DNA of 44,715 bases from Apibacter adventoris (GCF_002964975.1 NZ_PSZM01000042.1:1-44715), one strand, 5' to 3'; counted from the first letter of the stretch, positions 34,435 to 44,373 are shown. The notes: generated from the sequence alone by a model not told the origin. Made by a program: numbers and translations.

Positions 34435-34713
34435 TATAAAATGAAATATAGAAATGAAACTATCTCAAAATGGATTATTAGTTTAGATATAAAAATATTA
34501 ACGTGACACTATCACTTAAGGGAGAAAAAGTCTTTCAAAATTTACATCTAAACAAACTGATAATCAAGCAAAAAGATTAAAGTATCACATAGCTAATATA
34601 TTAACCGTATCAGGATTAATTGATTAGGAATAAATTCGTCAACATTTACAAATTAGAAACAAATAAAAAATAATTAGTATAAAAAAATTATTATTCTGAT
34701 TTACAGACTTTTA

Positions 34714-35613
34714 TTAATTAAAATTCGATCTATACTCTTTAGGGGTATATCCCACAGACTTTTTGAAAAAACGAGTAAAATATGATGAATGTTGAAATCC
34801 CAATTCGTAAGCAACCTCACTTATTGTTTTATTCATATAAGAGATACGTTCCTTAGCTATATTTATAATTTTAAGTTGAATATATTCCTGTGGTGATTTT
34901 CCGGTTTCCTTCTTTATTAAATCTCCAAAATAGTTGGGAGAAAAATGCAGTTGTTCTGCGCAATATTTTACAGAAGGTAAACCAAATTTTTTCGGTTTTT
35001 CATAAAGAAAATATTCATTCAGAAGATTCTCGAACCTAATTAATATATCCGTATTAACTCTTTCTCGTGTCTTAAATTGACGATCATAAAAACGCATACA
35101 GTAATTTAGCAGTAATTCGATATTGGAAACAATAATAGAATTACTATGCTTATCAGTAGTATGTTTTAATTCTAATTCAATTTTATTTAGGCACTCAATA
35201 AAAATACCTTTTTCTTCTTCCGAAATATGTAAAGCTTCATAAATCTGATAAGAAAAAAATGTATAATCTTGAATGTGTTTTCCTAGAGGTGTCCCATTTA
35301 GTAAGTCGGGATGAAAAAACAAAGCTTTTCCTTCAGATCTATAAAATTTTCTTTCATTTTCTTTACCTACAACTTGTCCCGGAGCAAGAAATACAAGCGT
35401 TCCCTCTTGGTAATCGTAATATTGTCGTCCATATTTTATATCTCCACAATCTCCTATTTTCAAAAAAATAGCATAAAGCCCTAGGTTTTTCTTAACGTTT
35501 TGCAATGGTTTTACCTCAGAAAAATCAACAACTGTTACCAAAGGGTGCAAAGTTTCAATACCCATGTAGACATTGCATTGGGGGATGGTTTCAAGATTAA
35601 GAATTTCATCCAT
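34714..35613 (-). CDS. AraC-family transcriptional regulator
   Basis: A 299-residue protein. The N-terminal half is a cupin-like effector domain (YQEGTLVFLAPGQVV). The C-terminal AraC DNA-binding domain has two helix-turn-helix motifs: VKYCAEQLHFSPNYFGDLIKKETGKSP and the signature ISEVAYELGFQHSSYFTRFFKKSVGYTPKEYR. It is divergent from the alpha/beta hydrolase gene at 35870, whose expression it probably controls. A -7 element, TATCTTTG, lies at 35639-35646 on the minus strand. The 279-base spacer 34435-34713 to its left shows nothing I recognise. Confidence 0.93.
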   Translation of the reverse strand: MDEILNLETIPQCNVYMGIETLHPLVTVVDFSEVKPLQNVKKNLGLYAIFLKIGDCGDIKYGRQYYDYQEGTLVFLAPGQVVGKENERKFYRSEGKALFFHPDLLNGTPLGKHIQDYTFFSYQIYEALHISEEEKGIFIECLNKIELELKHTTDKHSNSIIVSNIELLLNYCMRFYDRQFKTRERVNTDILIRFENLLNEYFLYEKPKKFGLPSVKYCAEQLHFSPNYFGDLIKKETGKSPQEYIQLKIINIAKERISYMNKTISEVAYELGFQHSSYFTRFFKKSVGYTPKEYRSNFN

Positions 35614-35638
35614 TGTATAGTTTTTGACTTTTTTTAAG

Positions 35639-35646
35639 CAAAGATA
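35639..35646 (-). promoter_or_regulatory. Promoter -7 element (TATCTTTG on minus strand) for the AraC gene
   Basis: A full TAnnTTTG match on the minus strand, 25 bases before the AraC ATG. No paired TTG. Confidence 0.5.
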
Positions 35647-35869
35647 AGGTTGCTTTTTATATCATATTATATTTTTTATTAAGATATGTAATATGTATAA
35701 GACAAAACGTAATTTACATAAGCTCAAATCGAAAAGTAACAGGTAATTTTATTTTAAATTTAATGAAAAATAATAAATAAAATAATCGGAATTAAAAAAT
35801 ATACATGCTATTCTTTAATTTTTGATTAGATATAACAGGTATTCTCGAATAAATTAAGATAAAATTACA

Positions 35870-36775
35870 ATGAAAAAAGTAACATTTAAAAATAACCAAC
35901 ATAAAATGGCAGGAATAATTTTTTTTCCTGGAAACTTTAAAGAAAATAAGAAATATCCGGCTATTGTAATATCTTCACCGGCAGGAGCAGTTAAGGAACA
36001 ATCTCCTTCTTTGTATGGTAGAAAATTAGCAGATAAAGGATTGATAGCACTAGCTTTTGATACTTCACATCAAGGAGAAAGTGGAGGAGAGCCTAGAAAC
36101 CTAGAAAATCCAACAGAACGAGTTGAAGATATAAAATGTGCTATAGATTATTTAACGACATTACCATACATTGATACAGAACGGATTGGAGCTTTTGGTC
36201 TTTGTTCAGGAGGAGGTTATGCTTTTAATACAGCTATGGCAGATCGAAGGATTAAAGCGGTTGCAGGAGTGAGTCTTTCAGATCCCGGAGCATGGATTCG
36301 CGAGGGAATTGATGGAAATATTTCCGTAGAGAATCAAATTAAATTCTTAGCAGAGGTATCCAATCAACGCACTCTTGAAGCAAATGGAGCAGCCCCGATC
36401 TATGGTGAATTTGTTCCGGAAAATATAACAGATGATATGTCTGTCACTTTAAAAGAAGCACACGATTATTACAGAACTCCAAGAGGGCAATACCCAACAT
36501 CGGAAAATAAAGTTTTGATGACCTCTATTGATAAAATTATGATGTTTGATACATTCCGATTCGTAGAACGTTTTTTAACACAGCCAATGTTAGTAATTGT
36601 AGGCAGTAAATCTGAAACTTATCATTATTCCCAAGATTTATATGAAAGAGTAGCTTCAGCTAAAAAGGAATTATTTGAAATTGACAATGCAACACACGTC
36701 GATTTATATGATATTACAAATTATGTAGATAGAGCAGTAATGAAATTAGCTGATTTTTTTAATAAAAGTCTTTAA
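35870..36775 (+). CDS. Alpha/beta hydrolase (dienelactone-hydrolase-like)
   Basis: A 301-residue cytoplasmic hydrolase. After an N-terminal strand region (YPAIVISSPAGAVKEQ), the nucleophile elbow GLCSGGGY places Ser113; FDTSHQGESGG is the conserved loop seen in this YcjY/DLH-like group; and NATHVDLYD near residue 280 supplies the His. An Asp in the strand before (VGSKSE region lacks a clear one) is uncertain, so the triad is only partly assigned. It is transcribed away from an AraC regulator and followed after 282 unannotated bases by a second AraC gene. Typical relatives accompany AraC and oxidoreductase genes in quinone or aldehyde stress responses. Confidence 0.87.
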   Translation: MKKVTFKNNQHKMAGIIFFPGNFKENKKYPAIVISSPAGAVKEQSPSLYGRKLADKGLIALAFDTSHQGESGGEPRNLENPTERVEDIKCAIDYLTTLPYIDTERIGAFGLCSGGGYAFNTAMADRRIKAVAGVSLSDPGAWIREGIDGNISVENQIKFLAEVSNQRTLEANGAAPIYGEFVPENITDDMSVTLKEAHDYYRTPRGQYPTSENKVLMTSIDKIMMFDTFRFVERFLTQPMLVIVGSKSETYHYSQDLYERVASAKKELFEIDNATHVDLYDITNYVDRAVMKLADFFNKSL

Positions 36776-37057
36776 AAGAATTTTAATATTATGAAGATTC
36801 TCACTAAATAATTTTTTTTCAATTCAATATAAGATCATTTTTTTGTTATTCCTAAAAATCGTAGATAAAATGTTGATTTTCCACTTTTACATACTATGAA
36901 ATGTTAAACATATTCACTTATTTTATATCCAATGATAAGAATTTAAATTACAATCTAAAATAATATTAAGTTTCATTCAAATATAATTATATAGCCCTAA
37001 TCTAAAATATAACTAGAAATGACATAATAAATAGTTTTGATTTTTTAACTTTAGCAC

Positions 37058-37966
37058 ATGCAAGATATAGATTCTTTATCCGATTTTTACAATAAATTAA
37101 TCCAACGCGTAGAAATTAAATCAGATGGAGATGGTTTAGGACATTTCAATATCTTTCCTAGACATTACTGCTCGTCCACATCCTCATTCCACCGTCGTGA
37201 TTTTTTCAAAATATCCTTTATTAGTGAAGGCACGGGTATTATTCATTATATCGACGAGAATATTATTATTGACCGTCCCGCTTTATTTTTTTCGAATCCC
37301 TTAATACCTCATTGGTGGGAAGCTACTTCTGTGGAACAATTGGGCTGGTTCTGTGTTTTTACCAAAGAATTTATACAGTCTGAAGGACATTCTTTCTCAG
37401 TTAATGATTACCCTATGTTCAGAATGGGCGAAAATCCTGTGGTTTTTCTGGATAATAGTACGGTTGAGGATGTTTCATATATATTCCGGAAAATGGCTAT
37501 GGAAATGGAATCAGATTATATTTTTAAGTACAGCAAGCTACGAAACTATTTGCAGTTAATTGTTCATGAGGCGCTTAACCATTACCCGGCAATAGATTCA
37601 CACAATAAACAAATTAATGCGGCTCACCGTATTTCTTATCGTTTTTTAGAATTATTGGAAAAGCAATTTCCAATTGAAAACTCAGATTACCCTATGAAAT
37701 TACGTACTGTTCATGATTTTGCTTCTAGCCTTTCCATACATGAAAACCACTTAAATAGTGTAGTGAAAGAAATTACGGGCAAAAATCCTTCGCAACATAT
37801 AGCATCACGTATCATACAAGAAGCCAAATCTCTGCTTAAGTATACTGATTGGTCGATCTCAAATATTGCTTACAGCTTATTATTTGAATATCCGTCTCAC
37901 TTTACAAGTTTCTTTAAAAAAAATGTAGGGATGACTCCTAAAATTTATAGGGATAAAAATATTTGA
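37058..37966 (+). CDS. AraC-family transcriptional regulator (second)
   Basis: A 302-residue protein with an N-terminal cupin-type domain (FFKISFISEGTGIIHYIDENII) and a C-terminal AraC domain: VHDFASSLSIHENHLNSVVKEITGKNPSQHI, then WSISNIAYSLLFEYPSHFTSFFKKNVGMTPKIYR. A TAACTTTA element at 37046-37053 (one mismatch to TAnnTTTG) nearly touches the ATG. The aldo/keto reductase gene follows after 92 bases with its own -7 element, so the regulator probably acts on that neighbour. It differs from the AraC protein at 34714 and is not a recent copy of it. Confidence 0.92.
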   Translation: MQDIDSLSDFYNKLIQRVEIKSDGDGLGHFNIFPRHYCSSTSSFHRRDFFKISFISEGTGIIHYIDENIIIDRPALFFSNPLIPHWWEATSVEQLGWFCVFTKEFIQSEGHSFSVNDYPMFRMGENPVVFLDNSTVEDVSYIFRKMAMEMESDYIFKYSKLRNYLQLIVHEALNHYPAIDSHNKQINAAHRISYRFLELLEKQFPIENSDYPMKLRTVHDFASSLSIHENHLNSVVKEITGKNPSQHIASRIIQEAKSLLKYTDWSISNIAYSLLFEYPSHFTSFFKKNVGMTPKIYRDKNI

Positions 37967-38018
37967 TTTTTATAAGAACCCCTTTGATTTTTCTTAAATG
38001 TAACCCTAATTCTGTGTA

Positions 38019-38026
38019 TAACTTTG
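38019..38026 (+). promoter_or_regulatory. Promoter -7 element (TAACTTTG) for the aldo/keto reductase
   Basis: A full TAnnTTTG match 33 bases before the ATG at 38059. No paired TTG. Confidence 0.5.
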
Positions 38027-38058
38027 GGTTACCTTAACATATATAAAGATATTAAATT

Positions 38059-39045
38059 ATGAAATTTCGAAAATTAGGCAGAACTAACGTACCGGTTTCT
38101 GCGATTGGTTTAGGTTGCATGGGAATGACAAACGTTTATGGTACAAGAAATGACGATGAAAGTATTGCTACTCTTTATAAAGCTCTGGATCTAGGTATAA
38201 ACTTTTGGGATACAGCCGATTTCTATGGCAATGGTGAAAATGAAAAACTTATCTCTTCTGTTTTGAAGCAGAACAGGGATAAGATATTTATCGCTACAAA
38301 GTTCGGCTTCAAATTTACCGGAGAGAGCCATTTGGCTAGTACTTTCGATGGTTCACCCAAATGGATGAAACAAGCGATTGAAAAGAGCCTAAAAAGATTG
38401 AATGTCGACTATATAGACCTCTATTATTCTCATAGGGTAGATCCGAATGTTCCGATTGAAGACACCGTGGGGGCAATGGCTGATTTAGTGAAGGAAGGTA
38501 AGGTAAGGTTTTTAGGTTTATCGGAAGCCTCTGCTAAAAGTATACGAAAAGCTAATTCTGTACATCCGATCGCAGCTTTGCAAAGTGAATATTCTTTACT
38601 GACTCGTGACCTTGAAAATGAAATTTATCCAACAATTACTGAATTGGGTATTTCTCTTATACCTTTTTCTCCGCTGGGGAGAGGTATGTTTACTGAAAAT
38701 TTTGACGTTTCTTCTTTTGCAAAAGATGATATCCGGTTTCAATTTCCACGTTTTCAGGGTGAACACCTGTTAAATAATCAAAAATTGATGACAGATCTAT
38801 CAGAATTTGCTTCAAGTAAAAATATCAATGTAGCACAATTAGCTTTAGCTTGGATTTTAGCTAAAGGTGAGAATATTATACCGATTCCCGGAACTAAAAA
38901 ACGCAAATATCTAGAGATGAACGCACAGGCTGTAGAGGTTGTTTTAAGTAATAATGACATTGCCGAAATAGAATCTATTATTGCTAAATATCCTAATACA
39001 GGAGATCGCTATACTTCTGAAGCCATGAAACTTGTAAATAATTAA
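38059..39045 (+). CDS. Aldo/keto reductase
   Basis: A 328-residue NADPH-dependent TIM-barrel oxidoreductase. The catalytic tetrad is complete: Asp51 and Tyr56 ([14 protein letters not shown]), Lys81 (IATKFGF) and His125 (LYYSHRVDP). The cofactor motif [15 protein letters not shown] is near the C-terminus. Substrates for this branch are usually small aldehydes or ketones. Its position after an AraC regulator and near an alpha/beta hydrolase and an HxlR gene suggests a carbonyl or quinone detoxification role. Confidence 0.94.
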   Translation: MKFRKLGRTNVPVSAIGLGCMGMTNVYGTRNDDESIATLYKALDLGINFWDTADFYGNGENEKLISSVLKQNRDKIFIATKFGFKFTGESHLASTFDGSPKWMKQAIEKSLKRLNVDYIDLYYSHRVDPNVPIEDTVGAMADLVKEGKVRFLGLSEASAKSIRKANSVHPIAALQSEYSLLTRDLENEIYPTITELGISLIPFSPLGRGMFTENFDVSSFAKDDIRFQFPRFQGEHLLNNQKLMTDLSEFASSKNINVAQLALAWILAKGENIIPIPGTKKRKYLEMNAQAVEVVLSNNDIAEIESIIAKYPNTGDRYTSEAMKLVNN

Positions 39046-39190
39046 ATACATGGACAGGCTTAAAAAATGAATTTGTAATTATTATTGATTGAAGTTAACA
39101 AAGAAAAAAAAGAAAATTATATGTAAAATCGGGTTAAATATTGCTTATCTCTAAATAATAAATTTGTAAAATAAAAAAAGAACAAATCCT

Positions 39191-39198
39191 TATCTTTG
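39191..39198 (+). promoter_or_regulatory. Promoter -7 element (TATCTTTG) for dgt
   Basis: A full TAnnTTTG match 16 bases before the dgt ATG; a TTG at 39164-39166 lies 24 bases upstream. A second match, TAAATTTG at 39159-39166, overlaps that TTG, so a tandem promoter is possible. Confidence 0.55.
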
Positions 39199-39214
39199 AA
39201 CTCGATATAGAAAT

Positions 39215-40588
39215 ATGGATATAAACAAATTATTTTCAGATAAACGAACCGGAACCCAATATAAATCACATAATAAAAAAAGTGATCCGCGAAGTGAGTA
39301 CCAGCGAGATTTTGATCGGGTAATATTCTCTACCTCATTTCGCAGATTGCAAAATAAAACCCAGGTATTTCCTCTTCCCGGAAGTGTTTTTGTACATAAT
39401 CGGTTGACCCATTCCTTAGAAGTAGCCTCCGTAGGTCGTTCTTTAGGTAGTGAAATAGGGAATTATATTGCCGAAACATTTGCCTCAGAATTGACGGAAG
39501 AAAATAAAGAGCTGTTTAAACATAGCTTGTATAATGTAATTTCCACAGCTTGTTTATGCCATGATATTGGCAATCCGGCTTTTGGACATTCGGGAGAAGA
39601 TGCCATAGCCAGTTATTTTTCCAGAAATGAGGGGATCTTGAAAGATAAATTTACCCAAAAACAATGGCTAGATTTCCTTAATTTTGAAGGTAATGCTAAT
39701 GCAATTAGAGTACTTACTCAACAACAGAATGGTAAATCAGAAGGAGGCACTATGTTAACCTTTTCTACCTTAGCTTCCATTGCTAAATACCCGTGTGAAT
39801 CTATAGCTAAAAATAAAAAAATACTACAACAAAAAAAATTTGGTTTTTTTCAGTCAGAAAAAGAAGTATTTGAGGCTATAGCAAAAGAAACAAGTATGAT
39901 AAAAGTAAGTGATGACCCTAAAGTATACCTTAGGCATCCCTTTGTTTGGTTGGTAGAAGCCGCAGATGATATTTGCTATAACATTATCGATTTAGAAGAT
40001 TCTCAGCGTTTAGGTTTTATTAATGCACAGGTATGCGAAGAATTATTACAGCAAATCATTACCGAAATGCAAGGAAATGCAAAATGGGAAAGGGTAAGCA
40101 AAAAATTAAATAATATTACCGATAAAAACGATCGGATATCATTTTTACGAGCCGTTTCTATTGGGGTATTAATTAACCGAACTGTGGAATTGTACAAACA
40201 GAATTTCGAAAAAATACTTTCCGGAGATTTAGAAATATCTATTTTTGATCAGATCAAAGGCGAAAGTAAAGCCATTCAGATAATAGAAGACTTTTCCATA
40301 GAACATATATATAATCACCGGTCGGTGGTCGAAATTGAAAATGCCGGGTATAACGTAATGTATGAATTGCTGGATCATTTCATTCCATCAATAATGAAAT
40401 CAGAAAATGAAAGACGAGAATACGAGAAAAAAGCCGTTAAACTTATTCCCCGTCAGTCCATATATGAAGAAGGTACCGAATATGAAAGAGTATTGGGAGT
40501 GCTAGACTTTGTATCAGGAATGACGGATAATTATGCTACAGATTTATATCGTAAAATTAAAGGAATTGATATTGGAATGACTTTGTAA
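39215..40588 (+). CDS. dgt: Deoxyguanosinetriphosphate triphosphohydrolase
   Basis: A 457-residue HD-domain enzyme that splits dGTP (or other dNTPs) into deoxynucleoside and triphosphate, affecting nucleotide pools and phage defence. The opening RSEYQRDFDRVIFSTSFRRL-type block with NKTQVFPL is diagnostic; the HD metal ligands are His66 (RLTHSLEVA) and His116-Asp117 (LCHDIGNPAFGHSGED), with a later Asp in VEAADDICY. Length is normal. It precedes mutS2 by 48 bases, which has its own promoter within the gap. Confidence 0.94.
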   Translation: MDINKLFSDKRTGTQYKSHNKKSDPRSEYQRDFDRVIFSTSFRRLQNKTQVFPLPGSVFVHNRLTHSLEVASVGRSLGSEIGNYIAETFASELTEENKELFKHSLYNVISTACLCHDIGNPAFGHSGEDAIASYFSRNEGILKDKFTQKQWLDFLNFEGNANAIRVLTQQQNGKSEGGTMLTFSTLASIAKYPCESIAKNKKILQQKKFGFFQSEKEVFEAIAKETSMIKVSDDPKVYLRHPFVWLVEAADDICYNIIDLEDSQRLGFINAQVCEELLQQIITEMQGNAKWERVSKKLNNITDKNDRISFLRAVSIGVLINRTVELYKQNFEKILSGDLEISIFDQIKGESKAIQIIEDFSIEHIYNHRSVVEIENAGYNVMYELLDHFIPSIMKSENERREYEKKAVKLIPRQSIYEEGTEYERVLGVLDFVSGMTDNYATDLYRKIKGIDIGMTL

Positions 40589-40604
40589 AAAATACATATT
40601 TTTG
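40572..40604 (+). promoter_or_regulatory. Promoter TTG-N22-TATTTTTG for mutS2
   Basis: A TTG at 40572-40574, inside the end of dgt, and TATTTTTG at 40597-40604 are 22 bases apart. The ATG at 40637 is 32 bases after the element. Confidence 0.6.
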
Positions 40605-40636
40605 TATTGTTGTAAATGGAGAAAGATGTTTAAGAT

Positions 40637-42784
40637 ATGCAGATTTCAGAAGAAACATTAAAAGAATTAGAATTTAGGAAAATAGTAGAAGAAATAGCAC
40701 CTTATTGTCATTCCGAAAAGGCAAAAGAAACCATATTGTCTCTCTGTCCGCTTAAAAAAGATAAAATAAAAAGAGAACTAAACCTTGTAAATGAATATTT
40801 AGGAAGTTTTTCAAATGAGAATTTTATTCCTTTTCGTGAATATGATGATATAGAAACGGAACTCAAAATGCTTCAGATTGAAAATTTTATTTTGGAAGCA
40901 AGGTCTTTTCATAAAATTCGAAATTTGTCACAATTAGTGAATTCATTGATCGTTCACTTTGAAAAATTTAAAGACTATTTTCCTACTTTACACCGGCAAT
41001 TATCTTCTATAGAGTATACCAAAGAAATTATAAGTTTAATAAATAAGGTTTTCAATCGTTTTGGAGAAGTAAAAAACGATGCCACTCAAAATTTACAAAA
41101 TATACGTTCTCAAATTCAGGAGATAAGAAAGAATATACAGGAAAATTTTGATAAAACCCTTACACATTTTTCACAAACAGGAGTATTAGACGAAATAAGG
41201 GAAAGTGTTATAGATGATCAAAGGGTTTTAGCCGTTAAATCAGCATTAAAAAAATCAGTAAAAGGAAGAATATTAGGGTTTTCAAAAACAGGTTCCATAT
41301 GTTTTATATTGCCCGAATCGGTAATTCAGCATAATGTAAAATTGCTGGAATGGGTAAATCAGGAAAAAAAAGAAATAGAAAAAATACTTTTCAATCTAAC
41401 GCAAAATATTCTTGAATTTTATCCATTATTACAACAATATCAAAACTATATCTATGCTTTAGATGTTATTCAGGCCAAAGCAAGATATGCAGACAGTATC
41501 AATGCCGTATTACCCGAAGTTAGTGATACCCAGGAAGTAAATTTAATAAATGCTTACCATCCCATATTATACTTAACCAATAAAAGAGAAAAAAAACATA
41601 CTATACCTCAAACCTTAACACTGAATAAAGATATTCGAATTTTATGTATCTCAGGACCTAATGCCGGCGGGAAAAGTATCACTTTAAAAACGGTAGGCCT
41701 TCTTCAGTTAATGATTCAAAGCGGAATTTTAGTACCAGTGCATCCTAAATCTAAAATGGGTTTTTTTAATAAAATATTAACCGATATAGGAGATAATCAA
41801 TCTATAGAAAACCAATTAAGTACTTATAGCTCCCGATTGAGAAAGATGCAACAAATTATAAAACAGGCAGATTCTCAAACTTTGTTATTAATTGATGAGT
41901 TTGGAACAGGTTCCGATCCCGAGTTGGGGGGAGCTTTGGCTGAAGCCTTCCTGGAATATTTCTACGATAAAAAATCTTTTGGAATCATTACTACTCATTA
42001 CACAAATATAAAACTTCGGATTGAAGAGCTAAAGCATACTCAAAATGCATCAATGTTATTTAATGAAAAAACTTTGCTTCCTATCTATAAGCTGGAGATA
42101 GGACAAGTGGGAAGTTCTTTTACTTTCGAAGTGGCCGAAAAAAATAAAATTCCTAAAGAAATCATACAAATAGCTAAAAAAAAGATAGAGAGAGATAAAG
42201 TAAATTTAGATAAAACGATTGTACGTTTACAACAAGAAAAATATCAGGTAGAAAAGTTAAAAGGAGACTTAAATAAACAAATTGATCATTCGGCAGAAAA
42301 GAAAAAAGAGCTTTCAAATACACTAAACAGCTATAAGCAAAAGTTGGTAAGCTTTCAAAAACTATATGATGAGGAAACTAAATTAAATCAGTTAGGACAA
42401 AAATTTGAAAAGTACATAGATGCCTATTCTCGGGGGAAAAGTAAAAGAGATATTATTAAAGAATTTACAAAAGTTCTGGAACAGGAAAAATATAAAAAGA
42501 CCCAAAGTACAGAAGTAGAAAAAATCCAGACCAAAAAGCAAAGAAATAAAATTAAATCGGAGCTTAAAAAAGAAGAAATCAAAGAAGAATTAGAACAAAC
42601 CAAGGCCGAAGAGGTTAGGACCACCGTAGATAGGGCAAATAAATGGATGAATGAGGGGAAAAGAGTTCGTATAAAAGGAAGCTCCAGTTCTGCAACCATA
42701 GATAAAATAGAAGGTGAAACGGCATTTTTAAATTATGGATTGTTTACCACTAAAATTTCTGTGTACGAAATAGAAAAAATATAA
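40637..42784 (+). CDS. MutS2-family ATPase without Smr domain
   Basis: A 715-residue MutS2-type protein. The MutS core/lever region (to ~330) precedes the ATPase: Walker A GPNAGGKSITLK (about 340-351), STYSSRLRKM, Walker B LLLIDEFGTGSDPELGGALA (about 417-436) and ITTHYTNIK. A long charged coiled coil (about 515-680) follows. The protein stops after a short beta-rich KOW-like end (IKGSSSSATIDKIEGETAFL) and has no C-terminal Smr nuclease domain, unlike the ~780-residue Firmicutes MutS2. It may act in recombination control or on stalled ribosomes, but without Smr it would need a separate nuclease. Confidence 0.9.
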   Translation: MQISEETLKELEFRKIVEEIAPYCHSEKAKETILSLCPLKKDKIKRELNLVNEYLGSFSNENFIPFREYDDIETELKMLQIENFILEARSFHKIRNLSQLVNSLIVHFEKFKDYFPTLHRQLSSIEYTKEIISLINKVFNRFGEVKNDATQNLQNIRSQIQEIRKNIQENFDKTLTHFSQTGVLDEIRESVIDDQRVLAVKSALKKSVKGRILGFSKTGSICFILPESVIQHNVKLLEWVNQEKKEIEKILFNLTQNILEFYPLLQQYQNYIYALDVIQAKARYADSINAVLPEVSDTQEVNLINAYHPILYLTNKREKKHTIPQTLTLNKDIRILCISGPNAGGKSITLKTVGLLQLMIQSGILVPVHPKSKMGFFNKILTDIGDNQSIENQLSTYSSRLRKMQQIIKQADSQTLLLIDEFGTGSDPELGGALAEAFLEYFYDKKSFGIITTHYTNIKLRIEELKHTQNASMLFNEKTLLPIYKLEIGQVGSSFTFEVAEKNKIPKEIIQIAKKKIERDKVNLDKTIVRLQQEKYQVEKLKGDLNKQIDHSAEKKKELSNTLNSYKQKLVSFQKLYDEETKLNQLGQKFEKYIDAYSRGKSKRDIIKEFTKVLEQEKYKKTQSTEVEKIQTKKQRNKIKSELKKEEIKEELEQTKAEEVRTTVDRANKWMNEGKRVRIKGSSSSATIDKIEGETAFLNYGLFTTKISVYEIEKI

Positions 42785-42818
42785 GATTGATTTATTATTA
42801 ATTTTGTGCGTAGGGTAT

Positions 42819-43595
42819 TTAATAATTAGGAACTTTTGAAGGTGAATTTTCGGTTATTTTTTCTCGTTGAATTTTATTTCTATAATATTCCTGAGCTGCA
42901 TAATATTTATCAGTAGTCATATCTAATTCAATTTTCCCCGAACGTCCGTTTATAAAAATAAATCTTTGAGGAAAATTATATCCATAGTTATAAGATTCGG
43001 GAGCTTCTTTTACTCGTGGATCGGGTAGATAATTTTTTAAAGCCTCATTATCTAGACTATAAGAAACCATATATTTAGGATAATCATAAGGGTCATCTTT
43101 ATTCCAACCTCTTACTACATCTATAAACTGGCGTTTACCAAATTCTTTTTCCAGATCTACATGATAGTCTTTCTTTATTTTATCTATTACCTGAGTATAA
43201 GTAAAAGGATAGTTTTCATCTTCACTTCTTTGCCTTATAATTTTTTTATCCTTATTATAAATCTTCCAATCGTTTAATAATAAAGAATAGAAATATATCC
43301 CACCTCCTCGATAAATTCCAATTTCTTTATCATATAACTTTACTAAATTATAAGGGCTTTTATTTTTTCGAACATTTATTTGGTAATAATCAGATCGCCA
43401 TATTAGTTCAACCTTTGTACTGTCTTCTAAATATGTAATTCCTCCGTTTATATCCTCATTTTTCTCAAACCATTGAATATCGAGTTTTTGTAGGGTGTCT
43501 ACAGTGGGAATTAAGGAAACATCTTGTGCATAGGTAAGCAGGCAACCAAGAAAGAATAGGGGATAAATGAAAAATCGGGATATAGGTAAATACAT
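42819..43595 (-). CDS. Secreted 258-residue paralogue, array copy 1 (last in transcription order)
   Basis: A 258-residue protein with a signal peptide (MYLPISRFFIYPLFFLGCLL then TYAQ). The LGC at 15-17 could also be a lipobox, but the AQ site after TYA favours signal peptidase I. I recognise no domain. Conserved features shared with the next copy are PFTYTQVIDKIKK, LEKEFGKR, a RGWNK/RGWDK-PYDYP segment, LPDPRV and the tail IQREKITENSPSKVPNY. It is one base from its upstream neighbour, which indicates a polycistronic array. The middle of the protein differs from copy 2 while both ends are almost identical, a pattern of gene conversion or of diversifying selection. Confidence 0.78.
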   Translation of the reverse strand: MYLPISRFFIYPLFFLGCLLTYAQDVSLIPTVDTLQKLDIQWFEKNEDINGGITYLEDSTKVELIWRSDYYQINVRKNKSPYNLVKLYDKEIGIYRGGGIYFYSLLLNDWKIYNKDKKIIRQRSEDENYPFTYTQVIDKIKKDYHVDLEKEFGKRQFIDVVRGWNKDDPYDYPKYMVSYSLDNEALKNYLPDPRVKEAPESYNYGYNFPQRFIFINGRSGKIELDMTTDKYYAAQEYYRNKIQREKITENSPSKVPNY

Positions 43596-43596
43596 T

Positions 43597-44373
43597 TTAG
43601 TAGTTAGGAACTTTAGAAGGTGAATTTTCGGTTATTTTTTCACGTTGAATTTTATTTTTATAATATTCTGCAATCGCATAATATTCATCAGAAGCCATAT
43701 CCAGTTCGGTTTTTCCTGTTCTGCCATCAATAAAAATATATCTTCGGGGCGTATTATAATAATAATTGTTAACAGGAAGAGAACCTCCCACGCGAGGGTC
43801 CGGGTGGTAATTTTTGAGTTCTTCGGGAGTTAGAGTATAAACAACTACATAGGCAGGATAATCATAAGGATTTTTTTTATCCCAACCTCTGCGTACATCG
43901 ATATATTCCCTTTTACCAAATTCTTTTTCCAGATCTATATGATACTCTTTCTTTATTTTATCTATTACCTGAGTATAAGTAAAAGGGTAATCTTGGTCAT
44001 AGTTTTGATTGTTTATTAATTCATTATTTATATCATAATCTTTCCAATTACCTATTCTACAAGAATAAAAATATATACCCCCCCCTTGATAAATACCAAT
44101 TTTTTTATCATAAAATTTCATTAATTTATAAGGACTATTTTTTTTACTTATATCTTCTCTATAAAAATCAGGTTGCCATATTAATTTAATCTTAGTACTG
44201 TCTTCTAAATAAACTACTCCATTATTTTGGCTTCTGTTCTCCTTAAACCATTGAATATCGAGTTTTTGTAGGGTGTCTACAGTGGGAATTAAAGAAACAT
44301 CTTGTGCATAGGTAAGCAGACAACCAAGAAAGAATAAGGAATAAATGAAAAATCGGGATATAGGTAAATACAT
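43597..44373 (-). CDS. Secreted 258-residue paralogue, array copy 2
   Basis: A 258-residue homologue of the gene at 42819 with nearly the same signal peptide and an identical last 17 residues. It has the same PFTYTQVIDKIKK and DYP motifs and a distinct NNYYYNTPRRYIFIDGRTG segment. Its last 341 bases (43597-43937) are repeated exactly in the truncated copy 3. Spacing to both neighbours is one base between stop and start. The family is unknown; tandem secreted paralogues of this kind can be immunity or surface-binding proteins, but nothing here proves either. Confidence 0.78.
   Translation of the reverse strand: MYLPISRFFIYSLFFLGCLLTYAQDVSLIPTVDTLQKLDIQWFKENRSQNNGVVYLEDSTKIKLIWQPDFYREDISKKNSPYKLMKFYDKKIGIYQGGGIYFYSCRIGNWKDYDINNELINNQNYDQDYPFTYTQVIDKIKKEYHIDLEKEFGKREYIDVRRGWDKKNPYDYPAYVVVYTLTPEELKNYHPDPRVGGSLPVNNYYYNTPRRYIFIDGRTGKTELDMASDEYYAIAEYYKNKIQREKITENSPSKVPNY

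Noticed and set aside
34435-34713. Possible short gene MKYRNETISKWIISLDIKILT
   Set aside because: It has only about 20 codons with no ribosome-binding or promoter support; I see nothing recognisable in this spacer.
36776-37057. Possible small RNA or gene in the spacer before the second AraC gene
   Set aside because: The sequence is AT-rich with no stable hairpin with T run, no good frame and no repeat.
39141-39166. Alternative dgt promoter TAAATTTG with an upstream TTG
   Set aside because: The TTG at 39141-39143 is only 15 bases away, below the usual spacing; the element at 39191 is the better candidate, although a tandem promoter remains possible.
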